From: Haloarcula sp. CBA1129
GTDB lineage: Archaea > Halobacteriota > Halobacteria > Halobacteriales > Haloarculaceae
DNA: 64,000 bases
Assembly: GCF_008729015.1 (NCBI RefSeq)
Contig: NZ_RKSM01000001.1
Span: 1,798,001 to 1,862,000 of the forward strand
Reading direction: 5' to 3'
A program made the position numbers and the translations under genes. The notes below the pieces were generated by a model that saw only the letters and a list, made by a program, of their open reading frames with translations, did no database searches and had not been told where the DNA came from. This document shows positions 44,684-53,661 of the stretch, one piece after another; within the stretch, counting starts at the first letter, position 1; every line of letters begins with the position of its first letter.

Positions 44684-44693
44684 GTTATATAAT
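44684..44693 (-). promoter_or_regulatory. Orphan TATA box before the asnB remnant
   Basis: ATTATATAAC on the minus strand, at the same distance from the remnant's ATG as in intact AsnB-type gene 2. It may give a short transcript. Confidence 0.4.
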
Positions 44694-44759
44694 CCGCGGT
44701 ACAACTGTCTTCTATAGGGATGTCACCGGTAGACGGGATAGTAGAGCACCGACAGTTGG

Positions 44760-46067
44760 CTATACTACACGGAAATCGGACTCTTCGTTGAGTATTATAT
44801 AATGTGTAAACAAAACTATAAATAGTATCCGCCAGAACGACGGGTGACTAAATCGATTACTGACGAAGGATAACAACAGCGATGCACCGATGGCAGCGTA
44901 CACGAATAGGTAACCGATTTCGCCGCTCTGTCGCAGCCTATTATAGATATATGTGGAGATGAACCCAAGGGTCAAGCAACCGACAAGAATACCCATTATA
45001 CCAAAATCGAGATAAAAATCAGTTATGTACGTCGGGAATACACCAAAAGAGCCGTAGAACTCCTGCTCGAATCCCCGCTGCTCCCCCAGTAGCGATTTCA
45101 TAGGCGGAAAGAAACTGTACAGCCCATATGAAAGCTGAGTACCGTACGTGAAATCAGACACCCTGTTCGTGATAATCTGTATATTTCTAAACCCCGGCGC
45201 GATGTAAACATACAGCGTAGCCAACAATGAGTTATCAAACGGGACTCGAATGTTATTTGCTTCGAGCAATGCACTCCCAACTCCAAATCCGCTCCGAATC
45301 GAGCCAATAATTGAGAATATCAGTACTGTGAATCCGCCGAACGCCACCGCCTGTGACAGCCGAATTCTCTTCATCTGACTGTAGCAGACGACTAAGATGA
45401 GGAGGAAGAATAGTGGAGCCATTCTAGCCAACCGAAGTGAGAGGAACACGAAGCTAAGTACCGTTAGCAATAGATACAGCCGCCGTGGTTTGTCCAAAAA
45501 GAGGACAAACGAGATGATACCGACAGCAGTCACCGGATAGAGGAACAGATTATATATGACGGGTACGAACAGATTGTGTCTGTAGCTGTTCGAGTCCCGG
45601 AGAAAAGCGTTTATGCCACCGACGTTTTGAAACATGTAGGCAAAAACGACCCCCCCAATAGCCATGTAGACTCCGAGGACAACTATCGTGCGTTCTTCAC
45701 TCCACGGGACTCGGATCGAACTAGCTCGGCGAACGACACCAGTTACTCTGTTGGCGAAGTAACAGCCGACGAAGAACAAAAGCGCGCTTGCGTATATTAT
45801 GTAGTACGTCTGTAATGTAAGGTCCGGTTGTATCGAGGGGGCCATCAGATGGAGTTCGTACACCGCTAGCGCACCAAACCACGAGATGCCTAACAGTGAC
45901 ATCGGGGAGAAAATATCGTCATACACCCAGATAGAAACGAGCAGAGAGAGGACAGTCGCAGTGATAGCGACGAACAACGGAAAGCTAAACCAGTATATCA
46001 GAACGACACAGCAGATACCCAAGACAGAGCCGAAATTCAGCGCGTTCTTTTCTACATTTATCGACAT
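44760..46067 (-). CDS. Polytopic membrane protein, probable O-antigen-type polymerase (Wzy-like)
   Basis: 435 residues from ATG 46067. About 12 membrane segments with a larger loop before the last three (GTQLSYGLYSFFPPMKSLLGEQRGFEQEFYG) is the usual design of oligosaccharide repeat-unit polymerases. The frame is open to a GTG at 46187, but a TATA-like CTTATATACA at about 46158-46167 lies inside that extension, so the shorter form is favoured. It would join lipid-linked repeats outside the membrane after the flippase (17129). Wzy proteins have little conserved sequence, so the call depends on topology and context. AT-rich. Confidence 0.7.
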   Translation of the reverse strand: MSINVEKNALNFGSVLGICCVVLIYWFSFPLFVAITATVLSLLVSIWVYDDIFSPMSLLGISWFGALAVYELHLMAPSIQPDLTLQTYYIIYASALLFFVGCYFANRVTGVVRRASSIRVPWSEERTIVVLGVYMAIGGVVFAYMFQNVGGINAFLRDSNSYRHNLFVPVIYNLFLYPVTAVGIISFVLFLDKPRRLYLLLTVLSFVFLSLRLARMAPLFFLLILVVCYSQMKRIRLSQAVAFGGFTVLIFSIIGSIRSGFGVGSALLEANNIRVPFDNSLLATLYVYIAPGFRNIQIITNRVSDFTYGTQLSYGLYSFFPPMKSLLGEQRGFEQEFYGSFGVFPTYITDFYLDFGIMGILVGCLTLGFISTYIYNRLRQSGEIGYLFVYAAIGASLLLSFVSNRFSHPSFWRILFIVLFTHYIILNEESDFRVV

Positions 46068-46285
46068 ATATGCTGGATGTATAGCTTGGGAGATGTATCG
46101 GTCTGATCGCTGCTCTTCCACTTGCGCATTACGACGATACTCTAACTGGGAATCTATGTATATAAGAAATTTTGGTATCGAGAACACGACTGCTGATGGA
46201 TGCTACATCATCCTGTGCTGGTACCAGTGGGCGTTCAACGGTCCGGACGGGGATTCATTATTACAACCAGTGCACAGTGAATTTG

Positions 46286-46399
46286 GTGAACGCTATTTGT
46301 AGTCTCGGGCGACAAAAAAAGCCAGCATTCGCGTTCGGATGTTAAATATCGTCCCACATTTAGCGGAGAATTTGCACACATGTGAAGTCATCTCTATGG
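46286..46399 (+). pseudogene. GT4-like glycosyltransferase, N-terminal fragment
   Basis: After a frame slip at a run of seven A (about 46311-46317) the sequence reads ASIRVRMLNIVPHLAEN and CEVISMG, parallel to ASTRLRVLNMIPHLEES and CDVVSLEG of the glycosyltransferase at 43437. It ends where an IS5-type terminal sequence (CTGTGTTGAATCG) begins. The C-terminal part of the same gene lies at 49331-49939. Confidence 0.7.
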
Positions 46400-46546
46400 G
46401 CTGTGTTGAATCGCCATACTGTAGTAGATTTCACTGTTTCACGGCACGCTTGGTGTTGTATACGACACACATCAGAGCGATTTCTCGGAACTCACGGAAC
46501 CAGGAACGCGCTCGCACGGCGAATAGTGATTCGCAGGAGCTTTGGG
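46400..46546 (-). pseudogene. IS5-family transposase remnant (C-terminal end)
   Basis: The minus strand reads FAVRARSWFREFREIALM and CVVYNTKRAVKQ then stop, the usual C-terminus of haloarchaeal IS5-type transposases. The outer end carries CTGTGTTGAATC, as in the MITE at 53662. The inner end is cut at TA by the second IS630-type element. Confidence 0.7.
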
Positions 46547-46811
46547 TAGACTCAGTGTTATCGAAGTAATGTCGGGAGAGAAAGAGAGATCGTCCGTCAC
46601 CTCAGTGAGGACGATCTTGATCGCTTGCAAAAAGAGACAGACGACGCAAAGATCAGCAAGCGACTGACGTTCATCAAGCGGCTCTACAAAGGCGCGACGA
46701 TTGAGGGAGCCGCTGACGATGTCGGGATGTCTCAATCAACTGGCAGTCGCTGGGTTACCCGGTGGAATAAGGGAGGGATTGGCCTGCTCACTCCGAACTT
46801 CGGGGGCGGTA

Positions 46812-47961
46812 GTACCTAGCGTAACTTTTGAAGATAACTGCCGAGATGATTGTCGATCCAAGAGGCCGCGAAACTCAGCTGAGCTGTGAGCTTCTCAAAG
46901 AGTTCGGTGAGGAGAGCGCGGTATTCTGCCGCGTTCTCCACAATCAACGGTGACGCTTCCCATTTCAGACTCTTCCAGACCTGCTCGATTGGGTTGAGAT
47001 CCGGTGAGCCAACGGGGAGAAACACGAGGTCAATCCCGAGTTGATGGGCTCGCTTGCGTGTATACTCGCACACGTGTGAAGAGAAGTTATCCAAAACGAG
47101 CAGAATCCGAGCCAGCGGATTCTGCTCGCGGATCCCCTCGAGACACTCGCAAATTCGCTCTTTCTCCTGAGTGGTTGGAAACTGAAGTACACTCTCACCA
47201 GAGAGTGCATAGAACCCGACCGCTGGTTCGTCTAACTTCACCAGCGGTCGGGTGATGTGAGGGTCGTCGACGGTGTAGAGTCGCTGTGAGTTGTCCCACG
47301 GTTGCGGATGCGATGTGTCGAGGAATCCAAGTACAGTTCCACCGTCCGTACGGATCTCTTCGTCAACGACCCAGCCTTCCTCGTCGTCTCCATCGCGTTT
47401 GTTGTGGGGCTCATCAGACCCCTCGTCGAACACGTCGCTGACGCGTTCGTCGAGGATCTCTTCGGCATTCTCTGGCCGTGATGGACGCTTAGTCCGTGGA
47501 ATTGCGTAGGAGAGGCCGAGCTTTTCGAGGAATGTAGTGAGGTGGGCTGGGTGAAATTCAACGTCGAACTCCTCGTTGATGAGGTGCTGTATCTCCTGTT
47601 TCTTCCAGGGTTGGCCCTCACGGAGCAGGTCCAGGAGGCGTTCTCGTTGGGCTGGGCCGAGCTTCGGGGGCCTGCCGCCCCCGAAGTTCGGCATCAAAAG
47701 TCCGAGACCACCCTTGTTCCACCGACGAGCCCAGCGTGTTCCTGTTGCGGAGGACCTGCCGACGTCGTCGGCAGCGTCCTCCAGGGTCGCCCCCTTGTAC
47801 AGCCGCTTAATGAAGATCAGCCGCTCAGTGAGTTTCTCATCCGTAGACTCTGTGAGGAGTCGATCGAGATCGTCCTCACTGAGGTGACGAACGATCTCTT
47901 TGCGGCGATCTCCAGACATACTCATACATCATATTCCACCTTCATAACTTCCACTAGCCAC
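46812..47961 (-). mobile_element. IS630-family insertion sequence, copy 2
   Basis: 1150 bp, apparently identical to 20012-21161 and in the same orientation, flanked by TA (46810-46811 and 47962-47963). It sits inside the transposase gene of IS630-type element B. The start-to-start distance from copy 1 is exactly 26,800 bp. Confidence 0.92.
46816..47925 (-). CDS. IS630-family transposase (copy 2)
   Basis: 369 residues, identical to the protein at 20016-21125, with the same intact HTH and DDE landmarks (LLVLDNFSSHVCEY, LPVGSPDLNPIEQVWKSLK). It should be functional and able to act on both copies and possibly on the 199-bp right-end repeat beside it. Confidence 0.92.
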   Translation of the reverse strand: MSMSGDRRKEIVRHLSEDDLDRLLTESTDEKLTERLIFIKRLYKGATLEDAADDVGRSSATGTRWARRWNKGGLGLLMPNFGGGRPPKLGPAQRERLLDLLREGQPWKKQEIQHLINEEFDVEFHPAHLTTFLEKLGLSYAIPRTKRPSRPENAEEILDERVSDVFDEGSDEPHNKRDGDDEEGWVVDEEIRTDGGTVLGFLDTSHPQPWDNSQRLYTVDDPHITRPLVKLDEPAVGFYALSGESVLQFPTTQEKERICECLEGIREQNPLARILLVLDNFSSHVCEYTRKRAHQLGIDLVFLPVGSPDLNPIEQVWKSLKWEASPLIVENAAEYRALLTELFEKLTAQLSFAASWIDNHLGSYLQKLR

Positions 47962-47963
47962 TA

Positions 47964-48162
47964 TCGTCGGCAGCGTCCTCCAGGGTCGCCCCCTTGTACA
48001 GCCGCTTAATGAAGATCAGCCGCTCAGTGAGTTTCTCATCCGTAGACTCTGTGAGGAGTCGATCGAGATCGTCCTCACTGAGGTGACGAACGATCTCTTT
48101 GCGGCGATCTCCAGACATACTCATACATCATATTCCACCTTCATAACTTCCACTAGCCACTA
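47964..48162 (+). repeat. 199-bp tandem duplication of the IS630 right end
   Basis: Bases 47964-48162 repeat 47765-47963: the last 197 bp of copy 2 and its flanking TA. The repeat therefore holds a complete right terminal repeat and the start of the transposase gene, and places two right ends in tandem. Confidence 0.92.
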
Positions 48163-49034
48163 TTCAGCCCCCGAAACTCGACGAAACCGAACAACAACGC
48201 TTCCTGGACCTTCTTGAAGAGGGTGAGCCTTGGACAAAACCGGAGATTCACCATCTTCTCAAGCAAGAATTTGATGTCGAATATCATCCGAATCATCTCC
48301 CGCGAGTACTCGACAAACTTGGTGTTTCCCACGCTGTACCACGGACAAAGAGGCCTGATCGACCCGAGAACGCAGAGGAAATCCTCGACGAACGCGTTGC
48401 CGACGCGTTCGACGAGGGTGATTCTGCTGATCCACACAACAAGCGTTCTGAAGACGACGGTGAACAAGAGTGGACTGTTGATGAAGACGTTCGGACTGAT
48501 GGAGGGACTGTCGTGGGGTTTTTTGATATCTCACACCCGCAACCATGGGATAACTCACAACGACTCTACACGGTGAGCGAGCCGACAATCACCCGGCCGC
48601 TGGTGAAAATCGAGACACCAGCGGCCGGGTTCTACGCACTCACTGGCAATAGTGTGCTCAGTTTTCCCCTTGATCAGACAAAGGAACAGATTTGTGACTG
48701 TCTTGATCGGATTCGCGACCAGAATCCCGGCAATCGGATTCTGGTCGTGTTGGATAATTTCTCATCGCACGTCTGCGCGTACACGCGGAGACGTGCTCAT
48801 AAGCGTGGGATTGATCTCGTATTCTTACCTGTCGGCTCACCAGACCTCAATCCGATCGAATCAGTTTGGAAAAGCCTTAGATGGGAGTCTTCTCCACTCG
48901 TTGTCGAAGACGAAGATGAGTATCGGTCACTCCTTGATCAGATTTTCACAACACTCACCCAGAGGCTGAGCTTTGCGACCTCTTGGATCACTAACCACCT
49001 GAGTGAATACATCCAAAAGTTGCGCTGATCACTA

Positions 49035-49123
49035 TCGACGCGAACCTCTTCAGTAATCTCACCAGCTTCGACCATTACTGCCACCTGTGCGTACCGTTTG
49101 TGGACATCAATTCCGAGGTACAT
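49035..49123 (-). pseudogene. IS110-family transposase remnant (N-terminus)
   Basis: The minus strand starts MYLGIDVHKRYAQVAVMVEA and continues GEITEEVRVD, the typical N-terminus of IS110-type (DEDD) transposases with the first catalytic Asp in GIDVHK. It is cut by the right end of IS630-type element B. About 200 nt upstream (49124-49330) have no gene; they contain a strong stem (CCCGGATGCC at about 49178 with GGCATCCGGG). Confidence 0.75.
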
Positions 49124-49330
49124 AGTCTGTTCTCCCGGGACGTCAGTGCGTGAAGCAGAGATTCACCTATTCGGGCTTTCCCGGATGCCGCGCCCCGAGG
49201 CATCCGGGCTGTAACGCCCATGACTCGGCTTCTTTCGCACACGGACCAGTCAACAGGACGTGCTCTTAGGCACGGAATAGATGTCGGTCTCTTGCGCCCC
49301 ATGTCTTAATTCACGCTCTCATGGCGTAGC

Positions 49331-49939
49331 AGCTTTTCCATCGAATCAACAGAGCAATACGAACCGTACTGGAACGCGGGCCATGCCGATGACTCGAATG
49401 TCACGAGAAGTTGGATCGGGAACCCACAGAATCTCTACTATCTACAGCAGTTCAGCGACCCCATCACAGCCGTCTTGGACGCCTTTCCGTAGGTTTCTCT
49501 CGACGTTATCACCGCCGAAGAACACGAACATTCACCTCTCGTCGACCGTGGCGACGTGTCCTACAAGACATGGCATCTCGCCCGTGAGTTTGGGTACATT
49601 TCGAATACTGATATCGCGATTCGACCGCTTTTTGACGACGGGTGGACGCGTGACAAAGGGGGTTACTTCAGTCGTCTTGGCGATGCACTGGAACTCCCCG
49701 TCCTCGTCACCTCCGTCAGTTACCTCGGGGACATCATCGGGGACGGCACATCCGGATTTCACGCCACGACTGAGGTAGACTGGGAGTCGTATCTCTGCCG
49801 GTTGATTACGAACAGGAACGAACGGATCTAGATGGGACGGAACGCCCGAAACCGGGTGGACAAGCTGAACTTCTGGACGGCCGATAGGGCCGCAGAACTA
49901 GCCGAGATACTGCACAGCGCCTGGCAGCGAAACGATTGA
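49331..49939 (+). pseudogene. GT4-like glycosyltransferase, C-terminal fragment with two in-frame TAG codons
   Basis: The frame reads STEQYEPYWNAGHADDSN, SWIGNPQNLYYLQQFSDPI, VITAEEHEHSPLVDRGDVSY, IAIRPLFDDGWTRDKGG and VLVTSVSYLGDIIGDGTSGF, parallel to the donor domain of the enzyme at 43437. TAG codons interrupt it at 49490-49492 and 49829-49831, after which it goes on as MGRNARNRVDKLNFW to TGA at 49937. The acceptor half is mostly lost; a piece of it lies at 46286-46399. About 240 nt without a gene follow. Confidence 0.8.
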
Positions 49940-50176
49940 CCCCGCGGCCCGACCGAGAACTCGCTATCCAGCGGTACCGGACGGCCGTATCGACAGCTTG
50001 GTGCGATGACCGGCCAGCCAGAAATAGATACATCTTTGTAGGCCGGTTAATTAGCCTAGGTACGATATCGTGAACGTCTCACAGTCGTATCCGAGTGACA
50101 TGCGCGTATGTCCTGTGACCAATCGACGTACACATGAATTATCTCCGTAGACCGATGTACACAGAGGAATAGTATC

Positions 50177-51751
50177 ATGCCATTGGAAAATATCATATCT
50201 AAGAATCCTGCTAGCAAACGGAAGAGTATCCACAACATCGACCACATCACGGACCTCGAAACGGTCATTCGTGAGGCAGGGGTCGAGAAGAGCGATATTT
50301 GCCTCATCGGTAGTACTACCCTCGCGTACCACAACATTCGAAAGAACAAGGATATCGACTTCGTGGCCACGGAGCGAGCAAGGGAGTCGCTTCGTGAGTT
50401 GGCGGACGAATGGGACGGGGCTACGGTCGAGAGTGACGGCCAAATTCTCTTCTCCGACGCGATCGAACTATCTCGTCCGAACCGGTTGGACGTTATCGGT
50501 CACTCCGACGACGATCTGATTCACGACGATAGCAATCACCTCACGTCGAACGGGTACAAGATACTGCGCTTGGAGATTTTGTTGGCTAGAAAATGGGATA
50601 GGCGTCGTGGAAAAGATCTAGACGACGTAGAGCTGATAAAAGAATCCGGCTATCTCCAGGGTGAAGACTGGAACTGGGATCTTGTAACGATTACGCCTCC
50701 GTGGGATAACACACAGCGCTCGACGCCGCTCTCGGCGCTAATCGACACCGGACTCACTACGTTGCGAGAGGAAGGGATACTGACGACGTCGAAAGAGACG
50801 ACAGGGTACGTACTTTCGCGCATGCCAGCGACGTACTCGAACCCCGTCAGATTGCTATGGCAGCAATTGAACCAGCACAGACAACTCTGGACCGCGGACT
50901 TTACAGTCGAGTCGCACTATCCCGTTCCCGACCTGCTTACCGACCAATTTAACGCCTGCGGCACCTTCGAGTGCGAAGATCTCATATGTTCGATACTCGC
51001 GATGGAGGGAGACAGTCGGTTCGAGAGTATGCGTTCCGATTCTTGGGGGTCACAGGATACCGGCGTCGTAGTTTCGGCTGATGGCAAAGTCCTCGACGGT
51101 GTAGATCAGTTAGCGCGACACATCGTTCAAACACCGCCTGTCCGCGAAACCGGCTACAAGAACACGATAGAGATGTCGGTACGTAACGAGCCGAATCCAC
51201 CGGTTCGGTCAACGGACTGGGTCGTCGAGCAGTTCGGCAGCGACGCGGTGGCGGCCGTCGACGCCCGCCGGGAACAACTCCTCGAAGAAACAGGAACGGC
51301 GTTCTACGCCATTCTCTGGCCTGCTATCCAACCACACGCCGACGACATAATGAACGACATTGGAGATGTCACGGAGATACTCGACAGGGAGTCGTACGAC
51401 ATCGAGCGCGGGTTTTCGGAGTTTGTCAAAGATTTATACGGTGTCGATAGTAGGACTGACGAGTGGCGAATAGACAACAAGATACACGAGTTGCGAAAGC
51501 ACGGGACGGAGATAATCGTGCTGACGTTGAACATACCAGACCCCGAATTCAGGACGGCCGAAACGCCGCGGCTATCGAACGTCACTCGGGAGTTAAAATA
51601 CGCCTGTCGCCAAGAGTACCAACACGTAATCGAGGATTACTCGTTCGACGTTATCGTCCATATGTCGGACAACTTCCGGCAGAACTGTCACATATCGAGC
51701 GTTATCGGGAACATCGGAGGCGGCGCCTACAAGCCGCATAAGCTACGGTAG
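50177..51751 (+). CDS. Unknown protein with an N-terminal nucleotidyltransferase-like fold
   Basis: 524 residues; GAGGA 8 nt before the ATG supports the start. Residues 40-65 read ICLIGSTTLAYHNIRKNKDIDFVA, the GS/GG-x(n)-D-x-D pattern of nucleotidyltransferase-fold proteins (Asp near 59 and 61), and a second acidic strand may be NRLDVIG. The middle (about 170-370) is not recognised. The C-terminal part has IDNKIHELRKHGTEIIVLTLNIPDPEF and FDVIVHMSDNFRQNCHI, which look like a separate conserved domain. It stands alone between the dead glycosyltransferase and the LicC-HAD gene, both on the plus strand. A role in activating or transferring a glycan substituent is only a guess. Confidence 0.7.
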   Translation: MPLENIISKNPASKRKSIHNIDHITDLETVIREAGVEKSDICLIGSTTLAYHNIRKNKDIDFVATERARESLRELADEWDGATVESDGQILFSDAIELSRPNRLDVIGHSDDDLIHDDSNHLTSNGYKILRLEILLARKWDRRRGKDLDDVELIKESGYLQGEDWNWDLVTITPPWDNTQRSTPLSALIDTGLTTLREEGILTTSKETTGYVLSRMPATYSNPVRLLWQQLNQHRQLWTADFTVESHYPVPDLLTDQFNACGTFECEDLICSILAMEGDSRFESMRSDSWGSQDTGVVVSADGKVLDGVDQLARHIVQTPPVRETGYKNTIEMSVRNEPNPPVRSTDWVVEQFGSDAVAAVDARREQLLEETGTAFYAILWPAIQPHADDIMNDIGDVTEILDRESYDIERGFSEFVKDLYGVDSRTDEWRIDNKIHELRKHGTEIIVLTLNIPDPEFRTAETPRLSNVTRELKYACRQEYQHVIEDYSFDVIVHMSDNFRQNCHISSVIGNIGGGAYKPHKLR

Positions 51752-51922
51752 ACTGGTCCGGTGGTATAGCTCGTACAGCGAAACGTACGGGCCTCGGAGA
51801 GACACAGCAGCCGGTTGTATGAAATCGGTATTCGAAGTGAGGCGACTGCAAAGATGCAGTACCGGATTCGATTGAAAATCCTGACGTAATCGGGAGATGA
51901 TGCGTTACTTCATAAAGCCAAG

Positions 51923-51931
51923 ATTATATGG
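51923..51931 (+). promoter_or_regulatory. TATA-like box before the LicC-HAD gene
   Basis: ATTATATGG lies 24-32 nt upstream of ATG 51955, which supports that start and makes the in-frame ATG at 51928 unlikely. Confidence 0.5.
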
Positions 51932-51954
51932 ACCCAGCAATAGTGAGAAGTATA

Positions 51955-53466
51955 ATGAAAGCTGTTATACTAGCAGCGGGAGTTGGCAGCCGGCTACGGC
52001 CTATAACACTCGAAAAGCCCAAACCTGCAATCGAAGTCAACGGGGCGTCAATTCTCGAACACCAACTACGTGCGTACGGTGACGCCGGTATCGACGAAGT
52101 CTACGTTGTCACTGGCTATATGTCTGGAGATGTCCGTTCGGTATGCAAGCGAGTAGAGAAAGACCTTGACGGGGTGACGATCGAGACAATAAAAAACGAT
52201 ATCTACGCGAACACCGAGAATATGTACTCCTTATATATCACCGAAAGTGAACTCCGTGGCGAGGAGTTCTTACTGAGTAACGGGGACGTCGTCTTCGATA
52301 GGTCGATTCCGGACGGGATGGTTTCAGAGAGTAACGAGGCAAGTTATATTGCCTGTGACCCCGCAAATTACTCGCAGGAGTCTATGAAAATCGCCGTCGA
52401 GGACGACAGAGTGGATCGGATATCGAAGAATATCGAAGAGGGTGACGCGTTCGCCTCATCGATAGATCTCTACTATTTCAACGCCGCGTTCTCGAAGCGA
52501 CTCTTCCAAGAAATCGAACAAAATTCCAAAAACGAGAGCTCTTACTCGGGGTGGACTGAGAAAGTGATAGATGACTTGCTTGGCGACAGTAACCTATCAG
52601 TTCGACCGTATTCTATAGGGGAAAAAAACTGGGTCGAGATAGACGACCGTTCCGATCTTCTCTACGCGGACCGAACCTTCGCCCCCGACGTGAAGTTAGG
52701 TGACAAAGAGGCAGTTTTCTTCGATTTGGACGGCACGCTTTACTTAGGCGATAGCCCGGTAGACGGGGCTATGGAAGTAGTCAAATCCTTGAAAAGTTCT
52801 GGAGTCGAATTATACTATATTTCGAATAATTCGTCGGGATGGAAGGACCAGTACGCAGCGAAACTCGAATCGATGGGTATTGAGGCCAACCCGGACGACA
52901 TCATTCTATCGACTGACGGGGTTATCAACTACCTCAAAAACGCCGATGCGACCGAGACGTACGTCGTGGGGACGGAAGCGATGCGGGATGCTATCGAGTC
53001 TGAAGCCATAAACCCGGTGTCTGATTCCCCGTCACACGTGGTCGTCGGGTTCGATAAAGAACTGACATACGAGAAGATAAGGAAAGCGGCTCTAATGATA
53101 CAGAACGGGGCAGAGTTCCTCGTCGCACATCAGGACGAGGTCTGTCCCACGTCTGCGGGGAACATACCTGACTGCGGGTCGATGGCTGCGTTGTTCGAAA
53201 CGGCTACTGACCAGAACCCGGACCGGATATTTGGGAAACCGAATGAGGAGATGCTGACACATATTATTCAGGAGAAAGGGTACACGAGCGACGATATCGC
53301 TATCGTCGGTGATAGGCTTCAGACAGAGATAGCACTGGCTGAGCGGCTTGGCTGTGATTCCATCTGCACACTGTCGGGGGATGCGACGAGAGAAGGCATT
53401 GAGGCCTCTTCTATCGCGCCGACAGTCATCTTAGAGAGTGTCGGCGGTTTGAGCGAGTTTATATGA
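51955..53466 (+). CDS. Bifunctional sugar/alcohol-phosphate nucleotidyltransferase (LicC-like) and HAD phosphatase
   Basis: 503 residues. Residues 1-240 are a nucleotidyltransferase with MKAVILAAGVGSRLRPIT, the KPK signature, and NDIYANTENMYSLY, which matches phosphocholine cytidylyltransferases of the LicC type. Residues 252-503 are a HAD-superfamily IIA phosphatase: FFDLDGTLYLG (nucleophile Asp257), YYISNNSSGW, FGKPNEEM and AIVGDRLQTEIALAERLG. Such a fusion could make a CDP-activated alcohol and also dephosphorylate or supply its precursor, which fits the CDP-glycerol-type transferase at 23390. Substrates are inferred only. Confidence 0.83.
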   Translation: MKAVILAAGVGSRLRPITLEKPKPAIEVNGASILEHQLRAYGDAGIDEVYVVTGYMSGDVRSVCKRVEKDLDGVTIETIKNDIYANTENMYSLYITESELRGEEFLLSNGDVVFDRSIPDGMVSESNEASYIACDPANYSQESMKIAVEDDRVDRISKNIEEGDAFASSIDLYYFNAAFSKRLFQEIEQNSKNESSYSGWTEKVIDDLLGDSNLSVRPYSIGEKNWVEIDDRSDLLYADRTFAPDVKLGDKEAVFFDLDGTLYLGDSPVDGAMEVVKSLKSSGVELYYISNNSSGWKDQYAAKLESMGIEANPDDIILSTDGVINYLKNADATETYVVGTEAMRDAIESEAINPVSDSPSHVVVGFDKELTYEKIRKAALMIQNGAEFLVAHQDEVCPTSAGNIPDCGSMAALFETATDQNPDRIFGKPNEEMLTHIIQEKGYTSDDIAIVGDRLQTEIALAERLGCDSICTLSGDATREGIEASSIAPTVILESVGGLSEFI

Positions 53467-53661
53467 ACGTGGTAGTGACGTGCCAGGACCTGATTTTATC
53501 AACATTTTATCAATAGGGAGACAACGGTACCGTCTCTCAAACATCTTGCTCGTCTAGTGGGACTTCAGTCATGATCTGCTAGATTCCAGCCACAGACCGT
53601 CTCTTGGTTATATTTAGCAGTTCAGCATTGGAGAGGCACTAGATCCAAGTTCTATTTGAGC

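Larger units (their letters stand above)
46569..49028 (+). pseudogene. IS630-type transposase B, interrupted
   Basis: The N-terminal part reads, after a one-base slip near the start, EREIVRHLSEDDLDRLQKET to TPNFGGG at 46811. After the nested element and its 199-bp repeat the frame resumes at 48163 as QPPKLDETEQQRFLDLLEEG and runs to YIQKLR at 49028. The DDE landmarks GTVVGFFDISHPQPWDN, LVVLDNFSSHVCAY and LPVGSPDLNPIESVWKSL are intact in the second part. The protein is similar to the transposase of copy 1 and 2 but clearly divergent. It is inactive in its current form. Confidence 0.85.
46549..49032 (+). mobile_element. Second IS630-type element (B), split by IS630 copy 2
   Basis: TA at 46547-46548 and 49033-49034 bound an element related to but distinct from the IS630 of 20012. 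Its right end CAAAAGTTGCGCTGATCAC resembles the transposase-3' end of the other (CAAAAGTTACGCTAGGTAC). After removal of the nested copy and its tandem tail it is about 1.13 kb. It has itself cut an IS5 remnant on the left and an IS110 remnant on the right. Confidence 0.8.

Noticed and set aside
49490-49831. In-frame TAG codons in otherwise open genes (also at 19974) as a sign of pyrrolysine or readthrough
   Set aside because: The affected genes also carry frame slips, deletions or IS insertions, and TGA stops occur in similar remnants. Simple decay explains them; no Pyl genes are seen.
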